Below are positions 1-11,138 of a stretch of DNA of 64,000 nucleotides, in pieces. Made by a program: the position numbers and the translations under genes. Numbering within the stretch: position 1 is the stretch's first letter; each line of letters starts with the position of its first letter. The notes beneath the pieces were generated by a model. The model saw only the letters and a program-made list of their open reading frames with translations. It searched no databases and was not told the DNA's origin. The stretch comes from Prorocentrum cordatum (lineage: Eukaryota; Sar; Dinophyceae; Prorocentrales; Prorocentraceae), in contig CAUYUJ010020726.1 of the NCBI GenBank assembly GCA_963575745.1, positions 1,450,969-1,514,968 of the forward strand, read 5' to 3'.

Positions 1-108
1 ACCGACCTTGCAGGTCCGAGCAGACAGGGCCCGCAGGCACGCACTGCTCACTCTCCGAGCTGACTCGAGAGAGCAGAGGGTACCGACCTAGCGGGTCCGA
101 CGCAGCAG

Positions 109-328
109 TGGGGCATGCATCACAGAGGCTATCGACTGGACGGTTGGCGACTTTGACCACGCCGTTGAGGGCCACCTCTTCTCGTTCACTAACCTTGGCA
201 GCATCACTGATGGCGGCTCCGACGGAGGGGAGATCAAGATCTCCGCGTCCCCAGAGAGCTACTCGACCTCTCACCTCGGCCACGTCTTCAGTGAGTTCGG
301 CTACTCCTGGTCCGATGACTTCGATTAG
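109..328 (+). CDS. candidate terminal exon, unknown protein
   Basis: One plus-strand frame is open from a stop at 89-91 to a TAG at 326-328 and has a natural amino-acid composition: Asp/Gly/Ser-rich with many aromatic residues, including DWTVGDFDHAVEG and a tail ending YSWSDDFD. There is no ATG in this stretch. An AG at 107-108 could be a splice acceptor, so I read it as the last exon of a gene that begins left of the window. The other two frames look like shadows. The family is not recognised; the repeated Gly-Asp and aromatic residues would suit a secreted or surface protein, but that is a guess. Confidence 0.35.
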
Positions 329-865
329 GCCGAATAATCTCGCCGTCGCTGCCGCCTCTCCCGACCTTCAGACTCCTCCTCCTCCCCCTCCCCCGATCCC
401 TCTCACCAGAGTCTTGGGTCTTCTAGGTCTCAGAAAGCGCGAAGGCCCTCCCCCAGGGCCGTAACTTTTTAGCTTCGTGTGTTCAGTGGCCCCCTTGGGG
501 CCGCTCGGGCCTGCCTGAGTCGTAGTTGACTTTTTCCAGAAATTCGAGAGGCGAGGATCTGACTGATAATGCTGGGCCTCCCTGCTCTGCGTTTTCTGTT
601 TGGAGCCTCGAAGTTTCGTCCCCGTTTTTCGACCCACGTCCCCGCGGCCGAGCCCTGCCTTTAAAGCTTTGGGCCCTCCAGCCGAGGTGGGGTAAGGTGG
701 GCGGGAGCAGAGTGCACCTAGTGCCACGCGTGACCAGTCTATATCGAGTCACCGCGCCCTCTAGAAGCGAGTCAGTTCGGAGCTTACATTATTTTGGCTC
801 CGGAGTTCCCCGCGTTACGGCAGGATCATCTGGCACCCTTCTGCAGAGTCGTTCGTTCGTTCGTT
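329..865. other. non-coding, CT-rich after the exon
   Basis: Includes a CCT/CCC-rich stretch at about 365-405 that would suit a 3' untranslated region or spacer. No reading frame here looks like a protein. Confidence 0.4.
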
Positions 866-930
866 CTCCTCCTCCTCCTCCTCCTCCTCCTCCTCCTCCT
901 CCTCCTCCTCCTCCTCCTCCTCCTCCTCCT
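866..930. repeat. (CCT)n microsatellite
   Basis: Uninterrupted CTC/CCT triplets over about 65 bp. They create poly-Leu, poly-Pro and poly-Arg/Gly shadow frames on both strands. A TTCG repeat (GTTCGTTCGTTCG) sits directly on its left. Confidence 0.95.
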
Positions 931-1067
931 AGGGACTGGCGCTGGGAGTTCGGACCCAGCGTCCTTTGCAAAGAATCGCTTCTTGGGGAGCTCGCACCCA
1001 TTGAGATTTGGCAGGGATGTGGTTGCCTTGGGAGCGCGGATCCAGCGGGGAAGGTTTCCAGAGCAGG

Positions 1068-1450
1068 GTGGGTCATCCCCTGGCTCGTCCCTTGACACGT
1101 TCCGTGGCACGTCCCGTGGCGCGTCCCGTGGCACGTTCCCTGGCTCGTCCTCCGGCGGGTCCCTTGGCGCTTCCATTGGAAGGCCCTTTGGCGCATTCAC
1201 TGGCGCGCTCCATGACACCTTCCTTGGTCTGTCCTCTTGCGTGTTCCCTGGCTTGTCCTCTGGCGCGTCCTTTGCCACGTCTCCTCGTGCGTCCCTTGGG
1301 ACGTCCCCTGGCATGACGTTCTCTGGCGCGCCCCCTCACGTGCCCCCATTAACACGTCCCGTGACAAGCCTCTGAAGCCTCCACAGAACGTCCCCGAACG
1401 CGTCCCCTGGGTATGCCCCCTGGCACGTCCCCCCTGGCACATCCCAGGGC
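1068..1450. repeat. degenerate 12-bp minisatellite
   Basis: About 30 imperfect copies of a roughly 12-bp unit resembling GTCCCTTGGCGC. Because the period is a multiple of three it gives open frames in several phases (GTSRGAS-like and ARSLARP-like repeats), which I treat as artefacts. Confidence 0.85.
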
Positions 1451-1618
1451 GCAGCCACGGGCCGCGCGCCGCCTCTCGGTTCGTTCCGCTTCGGAAGTGA
1501 ATCGGGTCTTGACCTCGAGTTGGTTGTGTCGACTACAGACAGCAGGTCGAGCTAACGATCCACATCATGTCAGTCAAGATCCGGACGCCAAGAAGGGCTG
1601 GATTCAGAACGTAATCGA

Positions 1619-1695
1619 GGACAGCGCAGCTCAGCACAGTGTAAAACAGCACAGTTCAGCACAGCACGGCACAGCGCAGCACAGCATATCACATC
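1619..1695. repeat. AGCAC pentamer repeat
   Basis: Interrupted tandem AGCAC/AGCGC/AGCTC pentamers. A longer sister tract of AGCAT type lies at about 35530-35695. Confidence 0.8.
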
Positions 1696-1799
1696 ATAGG
1701 CCCCAGGCAGTGCCACTGCCCACTGCCAAATTTAATCAGGGCATTTCCATATCCCTTTCTGTGTTCGTGGGACGAGCAGTTTTGGGGGAGGCAGCGAGG

Positions 1800-2015
1800 G
1801 GCGGAGGAGGAAAGTGGGCAGGGCGACGTGGAAGATGGAGAGGAGGAAGTGGAGGAGGAGGAGGAGGAGGAGGGAAATAACAGGGGCGAGCGGCAGGGGA
1901 AGGGGAAGGGGGAAGGGGGAGGACGAGGATGCCGGCGACGAGGCTGCAGGAGGAGGTGAAGGAAGAAAGAGGAGGAGGAGGAGGAGGGTGAGATTAAGGG
2001 TGGTTGGAGGAGAAG
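1800..2015. repeat. polypurine GGA tract
   Basis: Strand-asymmetric purine tract dominated by GGA/GAG triplets. No supported gene. Confidence 0.85.
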
Positions 2016-2860
2016 GATGAGGGGAGAAGGTCGGGCAGTTCCGTGTCGTGCTTTCGCCATCCAGCCGCGCCTCTTGCGCCTGCTGCCTTTATGACATCGC
2101 GCTGCCGCCCCCCTGCGTTGGTTGGTCGTCTCCCCCGCCGCTCCCCTCCAGCACTCTCGTTGCTCCACCTCCTGCGGCCGCCACTCCCGGGGTTATGTTT
2201 ATGTCGGGCGTGTCCCCCTACAGGGGGATTTCGACGAAAGATGAAAAATATTCAAAAATGCTCCAAAAAGGCCAAAAAATACTCAAAGAATAGTCCCCAG
2301 ACTATTTTTTGATTATTTTTTGACTGGGCTATGGTCCAGTGCATACAGCAGGTTCGCGTCGTGCCGACCAGCGGCGACCCCAGCGCGTACGTTTAAGGTT
2401 GAACGCCGCCCGTGGCCCAGGGTCGGCCCGTCGTTGAGCGATCCGCGTTCGCGGGACGGCCGATCGTTCAAGTTTGAACGATCCCCGCGGTGTCAGGAAC
2501 CAACGCCAGGGTCGACACGACGCGAACCTGCCGTACTTGGTCCCTTGTGCCAGCACGATAGTCGAAGGGAAAAGCAAGTGGTGGAGCTCAAGAGGAGGAA
2601 CTCCAAGGATTCTTGTGGCGGAGGGGGGGCTGAAAAGAGGTCTTGAACTTTGAACGCTCCTAAACATGTTAGAAGCCGGTGGAAGCGAAAGACTTCAAGC
2701 TCCCGTTTGTCCCCCCTCCCAGAGGGAAAGCTGGAGGGCAATGTGGAGGGCAGAGGATTCGATCTAGGAGCCCGCGATAGGCCAGGGTCGAAACCTCTGC
2801 ACCCCGTCCCTCATCCCAGGAGGAGGACAGGAGGGGAAAACAGCGAGGAGGAGTACGGAA
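2016..2860. other. gene-poor spacer
   Basis: Contains a local AT-rich patch (about 2236-2320) and a near-perfect 22-bp palindrome at 2462-2483, with arms GATCGTTCAA and TTGAACGATC around a 2-bp centre. No reading frame convinces as coding. Confidence 0.4.
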
Positions 2861-2955
2861 ACATGAGGGGGAGGAGGAGGAGGAGGGGGTAACATGCTGG
2901 ACTCGTGCGCAACGTCAGAAAAGGAGGAGGAGGAGGAGGAGGAGGAGGAGGAGGG
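2861..2955. repeat. two GGA microsatellite blocks
   Basis: GAGGAGGAGG tracts at about 2866-2889 and 2921-2955, separated by a short unique piece. Confidence 0.9.
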
Positions 2956-3627
2956 AGTTCGACAGTTCTCTGTGCTCTGTGGTTCCAGAGGGCCCGGGCG
3001 AGTTCAAGCTGATCCCAGGGGGCCCCAGGAGTCTCGAAGAGAAGATCTGGAGAAGCGCCGGCGGCGGGAACAGGCGTGCGTCCATGGGCGTGTGCCGCGG
3101 GCACAGGTCATGGCCCCTCACGTGTGAGGAGGGCCGCGCTCTCGCCGTCAGAACGCACCCCTGGAGAGGTCCGGGGAGCACATGGGTACCATGCAGTTTC
3201 CCCAGATTCTCCTCCCATCGCGCAGGACGTGGGAGGAGCGGGGAGAGGGGGCGGGGGGCGATTGGATCGGTGGGCAAGGCGAGGGCCTCGTGCCGACAGG
3301 CCGTACACCCGTTTCCAGCTTTCCAGCTGGGAGGCTGGGTACGGAATGCACGCAGCGTGGATTCGAACAGCAGAGGCCAGTGTCTGCGTCGCGCGCAGAA
3401 AATATGACGCAGCTTCCCTCGCCCTTGCCATCTCAGCCCCAGAAGAGCTGACGTCCAGATTTGCAGCTGAGTGTGCCACGGGTCGTTTGCCTCGCCTTCC
3501 GCTGCGCGCGCGGCTTCTCCTTCCGCCTCTTTGGGGGCTCCTGGGCTCGTGCCGTTTGCGCTGTTCCGCGCGGGCGCGCACCCATCGGACAAGACCCGGT
3601 GGCGCATTCCCCCCCCCCGAACAGTGT

Positions 3628-3812
3628 TCGACTAGACGTAAGAGTGACCTTTCGCCGGAGTGACCTTTGGTGCGGGCACAGATGGGTCCCCAGATGGCTA
3701 AAAACGAGGCAGTAGCAGTTGCTTGCGCGCCCAGGTTTGGTCCCCCCGCGGCCCCCCCAAAGTCGCGCACCAAAGGTCACTCTTACCCAGGGTCACTCTG
3801 ACGTGTAGCCGA
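3628..3812. mobile_element. MITE-like inverted-repeat element, copy 1
   Basis: A 185-bp element bounded by terminal inverted repeats of about 47 bp. The left arm starts TCGACTAGACGTAAGAGTG and the right arm, read in reverse complement, starts TCGGCTACACGTCAGAGTG; both end inwardly in GAGTGACCTTTGGTGCG. The arms hold an internal direct repeat of GAGTGACC. The flanks show AGTGT on both sides, consistent with a 5-bp target duplication. It has no coding capacity. A second copy lies at 46391-46577, so I read this as a non-autonomous DNA transposon family; the superfamily is unknown. Confidence 0.65.
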
Positions 3813-5742
3813 AGTGTGAGGCGCCCTCCCGGCCGCAAGGGTCTGGCGTGCGCCCCGAAGTCTCACGCCCCCCCCCCCCCCCTTGGCACGGCCCCCGTGC
3901 TCGAGGGCGGGCGGCCCGTCGCGCCGCGAGGTTTGCACTCTCCAGTGTGGCGGGGCGCGGGGCGTGCCGAAGACGGGGAGGAGAGGAGGAGCCCGAGGAT
4001 GAAAGAGCCTGTCCGAGCGAAGTGCATCCACGGTGCCCCTGGAGCGCGTAGGAATGTGCGTAGAGTGCTCGCCGTGGCCCTCTGCCTTCTATCATCTGCT
4101 CCCCCTTGTCTTGTCCTTCCCTCTTCCTCTGGCATCACCCTTCTGCACCCATCGCCCACCTTCCTCCTTCCTGGATCCCACGTCCGCCAGGGACAGTCCG
4201 CCCACCGAGGTAGATGTGGGCGCGTCGCATTCGAAAAATATGACTGCAGTCGCGAACCAGGCCATACACACGTTTGCGCGACACGGACGGCAAGCTGGTA
4301 GGCCGCGCGGCGTTACAGACAACAGCGTCGCGGAGGCCTTGCGCGAAGCTCCTCTTCCCGACTGGCTCTGCTGGTGCATCGCGCGCGTGCACTCTGACGC
4401 GACACTCCGCTTCGCCCCGTGCAGCACAGCGTGGTCGGAATCCGGGGCGGCAGAGAGGAGGAGGGCGAGGGGGAAGGGGAGGCAGGAGAAGGAGAAGGGG
4501 AATCCTGGCGTGCGCGCCCAGGCGCCCAGTGGCCTGCCGAAGAAAGAGAAGGGGAATCGGCCTCCGTCGCTGGACCCTGTTCCCTGGGTCTGCCGCCGGA
4601 GCCGGACGAACCCCGGGGAGGCACGGCTGCTGCTGCTGGGCTGTGCGGGAGCCCTGCCGCACCCTCTGGGCGCACTGCCGGTGCACTGCGGGGGCGTCTC
4701 CGGAGCTCGAGCGCCAGAGGCGGCTGCTGCCCGTGCAGTTGGGGCCCTCTGGTGGCTGTCGTCGGAGCTTCGTCGGGCTCTGTTGGGAGACTCCGAAGCC
4801 GCCCGGGGCGCCTGCTGGGCCGGTCCTCTGGGGCCATGCTGGAGCCACCTCTTGGCCCTCTTGTTTTTTTTGTGCGGTCACTTGGGGCCGCCCTGAGTTC
4901 CTCTTAGGTCATCGCTCCTCCGGGGGCCCTCTGGATCCGTCGCGGGACCCTCTTCGTATCTTTTTATGCATCTGAGAGGTTGTTCGGGGCGAATTGGGAC
5001 CGCATTGGATTCGTCTGGGACGCTCTTGGACCCTTCAGGGGGCTATCATTCATATCTAGTGGGAGCGCTTGCGAGGCGGATCTCATAGAATCACGAACCC
5101 TGACCTTAATCATAGGTGTGGAGGCCCCTGAGCGGTGGTGTTGTAGAAATGTGGAATGGGACTGAGTAGCCAATGCTGGACGAAGGAAGTCTCATGTTCG
5201 CCCCCGTGTTGTTAGCGTCCAGGCTCCTCAAGCAGTTCTAGTTCGACTCTTCAGAGTGTTGCTGGTACCTCGCGGGGGCCTCTTGCGGGCCTGTCGGGGG
5301 GGGGTGATCGGCGGCGCATGAAGCGATCCTTTGCAGATGCTAGTAGTCTTCCTTCCGCCTCTGCTTCACGCACGTCTGATCACAGGACAGGTGTGCAAGG
5401 CGGCACCGCTAGTTCGGTGTTTCTTGGTACGCCTTAACGCCCACATTCAGTACAATTGGGACTACAGCACAGCAGGCGTCAAGCCGTATCGTGTTATGAT
5501 TTCTGTTGTTGGGAATGGGCAATAGCAAGGTTTGCATATGTATTGGCTCAAGCGTTAAGCCTGGGCCAGCTCGAAACATACAGATTCACATCGCGGGGCA
5601 GATTTGGGGGTTCGAAATTTCGTACCGCTGGTCTCCCTTGTGCGCATCATTCTAGACATCATGGTATCTGACATTCTCGTTGCCGCCGCCACCCTGCACC
5701 TTTCACTCAGTCTTGCAGCAAACTTGATTATGACCTTTGGCG
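3813..5742. other. no supported gene
   Basis: GC-rich, with several long but compositionally skewed open frames on both strands (for example 4033-4896 plus and 4135-4881 minus) that mirror each other. I see no motif, exon border or natural composition to support a gene. Confidence 0.35.
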
Positions 5743-6253
5743 CTAGCGCGAAAAAAGCCAGAAGGAGGGTATGAGGGTTTGGAAATAGAGCGTCTTGAGA
5801 ACATTTCCACAGCTCAGCTCGACGTGGCCGAATGTGAAGTAACCTTCACTGCGCTTGTCCTCTCTCACCACGTACAGAGCGTTGATGGCGTGCCCGTCAT
5901 GACCCTTTGCGTTTAGACCGTGCTGGCCCAGGCGATCCATCTCTGGGGGCGCACACTCTCTGGCAAGCAAATGCCTTGGGCTGTCATCGGCGCCCTTTCG
6001 CTGCACTTTTGCATGATGATCTTCGCCGGCGTCCTGATTGGAGGGGTGATGGATTCATGAGTGCGTCGTGAGCGGGGGAGAGCAATTTAGATTGTTCAAG
6101 ACGTTCGCGTTCACCGCCCGCCCACGCCAGTTCTCGCTGGACGAGGCGAAGATGGCTCCACGACGGCATGAACAGATGCAGAAAATCATACAAGACCCCC
6201 CGCAGTTGAGTTATGTTGTTGCTGTTTGCGCTCCATTGTTGCTTCCAACCCAT
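5743..6253 (-). CDS. possible minus-strand coding fragments, unknown
   Basis: Two minus-strand frames have fairly natural composition: one at 5743-6006 containing DGHAINALYVVREDK and HVELSCGNVLKTLYF, and one at 5984-6253 containing VLYDFLHLFMPSW. They are in different frames and overlap slightly, so they would have to be separate exons or a frameshifted relic. No family is recognised. Confidence 0.22.
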
Positions 6254-7104
6254 GACATGTTAGGGTCAGGCATGCCGCGTGGCTGATCGATCGTAGATTT
6301 GCCGTTTGGTCGTCGTCCCGTCATCAGTACCGACGGATCGGGGACATGGACGTTGGCTCTCTGGGCCTTTGCTTACTATCCACACCACGAGGCCGGAAAT
6401 AACCCGAACACTGCCCAAGATCAACCAACGACGGCCCGAACGCTGCCTAAAAGGAGCCAAGCAGGGACCCATGCGGTTCAGGCGGGCATTGAACGGCCGA
6501 AGCGACAGCACGTCCGTGTTGGGCCGTAACTCCGTCGGAATGCCATTGAAAATCGGGCTGGTTTGGGGCCGGTTTGGGTCTTGTTCTGGGGCCCACGTGA
6601 AGCCCAGGAGCGTCCAATATTGATCCTGAATCGAGTCCACAAACGACGTGGGTGTCAGGTGTATGTAGGTACAGCACGAGCTGTAGGTCCCAGGTAGGGG
6701 GTCGGGGTTCTGAATGCAGGCGTCTGGATCGTTGTTTGTGTTAGACGTCATGTTCTGCTTGGGCGTGGACTCAGGCACGGCGTGCGGCATCATATGGCTT
6801 CATACCATAGCACTTGACACACTGCCTGAGATCTAGTGGCATTCGTGCCTCGGCTGTGGGTTCCGAAGCCTCTTGCATGCTGCTCGGGGTTGCGTGGAAT
6901 GCCTTGCGAAAGCATAGGGATACTGTATGGTGTTTGCGTTGGTGCAATAGGTATGAATCAAGTAGTACCGAAGTGGTATCGTGAGCGTCACGCGGATTCC
7001 TGCGGGCGTGGATCCCTAGTGTTGGGGAGGTGTGTCGGATGTTGCATGGCCAAATTGGCATCCCAGGGAAACCGCTGGAGGCAAATCGATCGAAGGGAGC
7101 GGGG
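6254..7104. other. no clear gene; weak minus-strand frame
   Basis: A 175-codon minus frame (6266-6793) has partly natural sequence, such as SFVDSIQDQYWTLLGFTWAP, but no recognisable domain, and it runs into arginine-rich sequence. Treated as undecided. Confidence 0.25.
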
Positions 7105-7326
7105 TTGGATGATGAGGAGGAGCAGGAGGATGAGGACGTGGAGGAGGAGGAGGAGAAGGAGGAGGAGGAGGAGGAGGAGGAGGAGGAGGAGGAGGAGGAG
7201 GAGGAGGAGAGAGAGAGAGAGGAATGTAATAGCTGCGACGCAGGGAACGACGACGACGATGACGGCGACGACGTGGACGACGACGACGATGACGCTGACG
7301 ACAACGATGACGTGGATGACGACACA
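7105..7326. repeat. GGA tract followed by GAC tract
   Basis: GAGGAGG repeats (7105-7220) followed by interrupted GAC/GAT triplets (about 7245-7325) that read as poly-Asp in one frame. Confidence 0.9.
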
Positions 7327-7439
7327 GGTAGACCAGGCGTGAACCATAACAGTCTGTGTCCGCGAGCTTCCGGGATGCCTCTTGGGTGTTCTTTGAGCAT
7401 GTAGGCTTCAAGTGGTACCATTCGAGCACCAGTGACGTC

Positions 7440-7800
7440 TCTCGGACCCTCTTGGGGTGCATGTTAGGACCTCTTCCGGGCCTGTCGGGGGCGTCCTCGG
7501 GCTTTTTGGAGACTGTTTGGGGTTTTTGGGGGGCTCTTGGGGCCTCCTGTGGGGCCTCTTGGGACGAAGGGTTCGAAAAGTTCGACCGGGCTTCTCCTGT
7601 TGGACCCCTCTTGGGCCGTCCTCAGGGCCTCTTGGGCCGCCTTGGGGCCCTCTTGGGCAATATTGGTGCCTTTTTGGCAGCCTCTTGGGCCGTCTTGGGG
7701 CGATCTTGGAGCCCTCTTTGGGCCGTCTTGGGGGCTCTTGGCGGCCTCCTGGGCCGCCCCATCCGTGTTCTTGTAAAAGTTGGTCCTGTTCCAGGCTGTT
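7440..7800. repeat. TTGGGGCCTC degenerate minisatellite
   Basis: Imperfect roughly 10-16-bp units built on CTTGGGGCCTC. The same family recurs in reverse-complement orientation at 17620-18160 and 37080-38270, and in this orientation at 41270-41515. Confidence 0.8.
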
Positions 7801-8360
7801 TGGGGTCCGTTTGGGGGCCCCAAGTGGGGCTCCGAATCTTCCAAAATGGACCCCGGAGCGCGCCCAAAAACGGCATCCAAGTTCGAATGATGAAAAATAT
7901 CCCAAACGAGCCCGAAAGGCAGTTGTAAGAAGCGTCGGGGTCACGCCCAGGGAAGCGAAAATCGTGAAAAAAACAATCGTATTTGCTACACTTTTTGACC
8001 TTCCAGCTTTTCGGCGAGAACGGGCGAATCGCAGGAAGGTCACCAGCGGGCTGCAGGCTGGCCACGGCGGGGTCGCTGGCGTGTCGCGGGCGGGTCGGAC
8101 GACGACGTCGGGCCCCGTTCCGCCCCGATCATGGCATGTTAAGTTTGGGTTATGTGCATCGCCTGCTTCGCTGAGCACACTGAATGGTTTGGCTTTTGTG
8201 CCCGTACCCACCGCGCAGGTCAGCGCGTCGAGCGAGCGCAAGACGTGTCCCGACGACCCAGCGAAATTTCAAGACTGCCGAATGTCTAGCATGACATCGT
8301 GCGGATTTGCCCACCTCGCCCAGAGAGGACGTTTGGGTCGCGGGCCTCCCACCCAGCGTC

Positions 8361-9115
8361 GTTGAGAATTCCACGGTTTGCCCGTCGGAACCGATGAGCC
8401 GAAGCGTCCAGGGAGGTTGACGAGGGCTGGGCGGGGGCGACCCCCGACAAGGCAGACAGGGCGGCAGTGTAGATCGAGGAACAACAAACTGCATGTACAT
8501 CAATGTTCCGAGCTCCGCGCGGATATATATCTGGGATCGGCGCCAGACCCGCCAGCAGGAGGACCCAGCGCCGATCCTAGAAATCCGCGCGGGGCTCCGA
8601 AAGTTTATGCTTCTGCAGCTTATGGTCTGCGAGGCATTTTCGAGCTGGCGGGGCAGAGGAGCCCGGGCGTCGGGGGCAACAGGCGCCCTTCCGCCACTTG
8701 CGCGCGTGCTCTGAGCCTGGGCATTTGCACCCCGCGCCGCGCCGGCTGGGATGCGCGGCGGCCGCCGGCGCTGGCAGCGCGCGGCGGCCCAAATGTCCAG
8801 GGCGGGATCCGCAGGGCTGGCGCCTTCCCACCACAGCCGAGGAGCGATGCCGAGGAGGACGACGACGACGACGGCACGGAGGTCGAAAAGAAGTTCAGGG
8901 TCAATCTGGTCGTGGGCGCTCCCGCGTCGTTGAGAGTTCCACGGCTTACCCGTCGCAATCGGTGAGCCGAAGCGTCCAGTAGGGCTGACGAGAGCTGGGC
9001 GGGGGTTCCCCACAGGGCGGCAGTGTAGATCGAAAACAAAAACAACTCCATAAGCATAAACGTTCGGAGGTCCACGTGGATTTTTTAGATCGGCGCTGCC
9101 CCCCCCCCCCCCGGG
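8361..9115. repeat. direct repeat of about 200 bp, two copies
   Basis: The stretch from about 8361 (TTGAGAATTCCACGGTTTGC) to about 8570 is repeated from about 8930 to about 9110. Shared blocks include GAGCCGAAGCGTCCAG, GACGAG.GCTGGGCGGG and GGGCGGCAGTGTAGATCGA. The copies are diverged, with small indels. No open frame is conserved between them, so it looks like a duplicated non-coding segment. Confidence 0.7.
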
Positions 9116-11055
9116 CGGCGCCTCCGCCTCCGCCTCCACGCGGACCACCGAGAAAGTATGTTTATGCCATTGTCGCTCCTCTAGAGGAGGGGGACAGAGG
9201 CACGGAGGAAGAGGTGGAGGACTTAGAGGAAGGGATGGATGATGGAAATGAAAAGGGGCGGTTCGTAATCAGTTTTGGTCAAGCCGTGTTGGTTCAAGCT
9301 CCCAGGACACAGGGTAATTAAGGGGCCGTTGATCCCGCTGCGAAGTCTGCAGAGCACCACAGCCCCGCGCCGCCATTGAAGCGTTCCAGAGCATGGGTTC
9401 ACTAGACCACGACAAGGGAGCGGGTTCGATCCATGTGGTGTGCCCTACCTGTGATCACCACAACGCAAAAACAGAGTCGTCATACGTGATGAATCCACCG
9501 CAATCACACTCCACCATGGATCCCGTCCGGTCTAAAGCACGGTGGATGGAGCAGTGACAGATTTGAGAAGACGGGCTCCGAGTAGGGAGGGAGTGGGGTA
9601 GGAGGAGGGGGCAAGGGCCCTCGTCTCGATCCAAGACCTTACAGGCTTCATTTTCTTTATCAGGGGTGTCCCATGGGAGTGGCAAGGTGTAGCATCTTGT
9701 ACTAACTGTTGCCGCCCTTTTTGAACAGACAGGACAACGGCAGCAGGTGTTCGATAAATGCCGGGCAGGCAGTACGATTTCCCCCCCCAGCAGAGATACC
9801 GTCTAAGGCTTCCACGGTGCGATGTCTCGGGTGAGCAATGGAATTGTGCGCCAGACCATGTCGCACAACACAAACGCCCCCGCCCATGGCACTCAAGGCG
9901 CAGCCCCCGCTGAAGGAGGTGATGGATCAGGGGTAGCAGGAGAGGCAGCAGGACGCTGGCGAACAGCAGTTTACCCAGCTACAGTAACACTAGATGACAC
10001 CAGGAGCAAAAGTAGCAGCGAGCAGCGGCGAGTTGCTTGCATTCAGCCCCCGTTCGTGTGAGCGGCTCCAAAAGGGCACAACGGAGAAGCATGGCGGAGC
10101 CCTCGTTGAGTCACGGAGCCCACAAGCAAAGGCGTGGGCATTGAGCATTCTTACGCGTTTGGCTATCCTGAGTTTAAGGACATTTCACACGAAGCTCCAG
10201 CAACGGTCGCTTCAACGGTTCCAGCACACTTCGGCAATAAAGGGGATGCACAAGGGGACGCAGGCCGAAGCCCAAGGGCATCACAGGCGGAAGGCTTGGG
10301 AGCACCTTGGGCCGCCGCGGAGCAGCCAGTTCCACCCTCTGGTCGCCTCTGTAGGGGCAGGACCCGTTGGATCCAGGGGCTGACTGCGGCAAGCCGGCGA
10401 CCCAGCCCAGGAATCCTGAGGCGGCAGCTCCACCCTGGGCACACCACGCCGCGGCACGACGTTTTTTCGGACCCCGCTCGGGCGACAGGAAGTTCACTGC
10501 TCCACGCCCGCCCGCACATGTTCGCTTCGCCCGCGCGCTCGACACTTCAAACACGAGTGCTACGAGAGGTCCAGTTTGCACATACGAATCATCATGCGAA
10601 ACGGCTGCTGCTTTATATGATGTTAATCCAGATCCCCCCATCCCCACCCCACCCCCCGACGCTATCATCACTCGCCCGCCCGAGCCACCGATCTGAACGA
10701 GGAAGTCCGCGCGTCAGTGCGCTTGTTGGGAGTTGCTAGCCAGTTTCTGTAGGTAACTTCACTCACGGCGTCCTGAGAATTGCCAGTAAGTGCGGGTGGG
10801 TGGGCGGGTTCTATGTTCGGGAATCGGCATTGGTGACGTCAAGTTGTACAAAGTTAGTTGTTTGCCGTGCACTGTGAGTGCAAGTAGATGGCGGAATCCG
10901 CGATGGAAGCTTTTACATTGCGTGCAAAGATAGATGGATTGAGAGAGAAAGGGAGAGAGAGAGAAAGAAAGAGAAAAAGAAAGATATATAAAATCACAGA
11001 GAAAGTTAGATGTACTCTTATGTAAATATGATACAGTACGCACACATATTTATAT
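9116..11055. other. gene-poor region left of the retrotransposon
   Basis: Open frames at 9822-10061 and 10134-10739 (plus) have patchy natural composition but no motif or splice logic I can support. A GA-rich tract lies at about 10940-11000, followed by the AT-rich sequence into which the retrotransposon inserted. Confidence 0.3.
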
Positions 11056-11135
11056 ATGATCAGCCAAGCGTGAATGCCTCCAGTCAGTACGCCGCTGTCT
11101 GTATTCCGTAGCCTTCGGCTTAGGTTTTTCTTGGG
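11056..11135 (+). repeat. split direct repeat A1 (left end)
   Basis: 80 bp identical to A2 at 17275-17354, beginning ATGATCAGCCAAGCG and ending CTTGGG. It contains the short hairpin AGCCTTCGGCT. ORF1 begins 3 bp after it, so the repeat probably also serves as the 5' leader. Confidence 0.9.
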
Positions 11136-11138
11136 TGT

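Noticed and set aside
4033-4896. 287-codon plus frame and overlapping minus frame of 248 codons.
   Set aside because: Both are open because of GC-rich sequence and mirror each other; no motif or exon signals in either.
8150-9148. 332-codon minus-strand frame.
   Set aside because: It spans a diverged direct repeat in non-coding DNA; the two copies do not conserve a reading frame.
9395-9455. tRNA-like pieces: GGTTCGATCC on plus (B-box-like) and TGGTCTAGTGA on minus (A-box-like).
   Set aside because: The two boxes are on opposite strands and no cloverleaf can be formed; chance matches.
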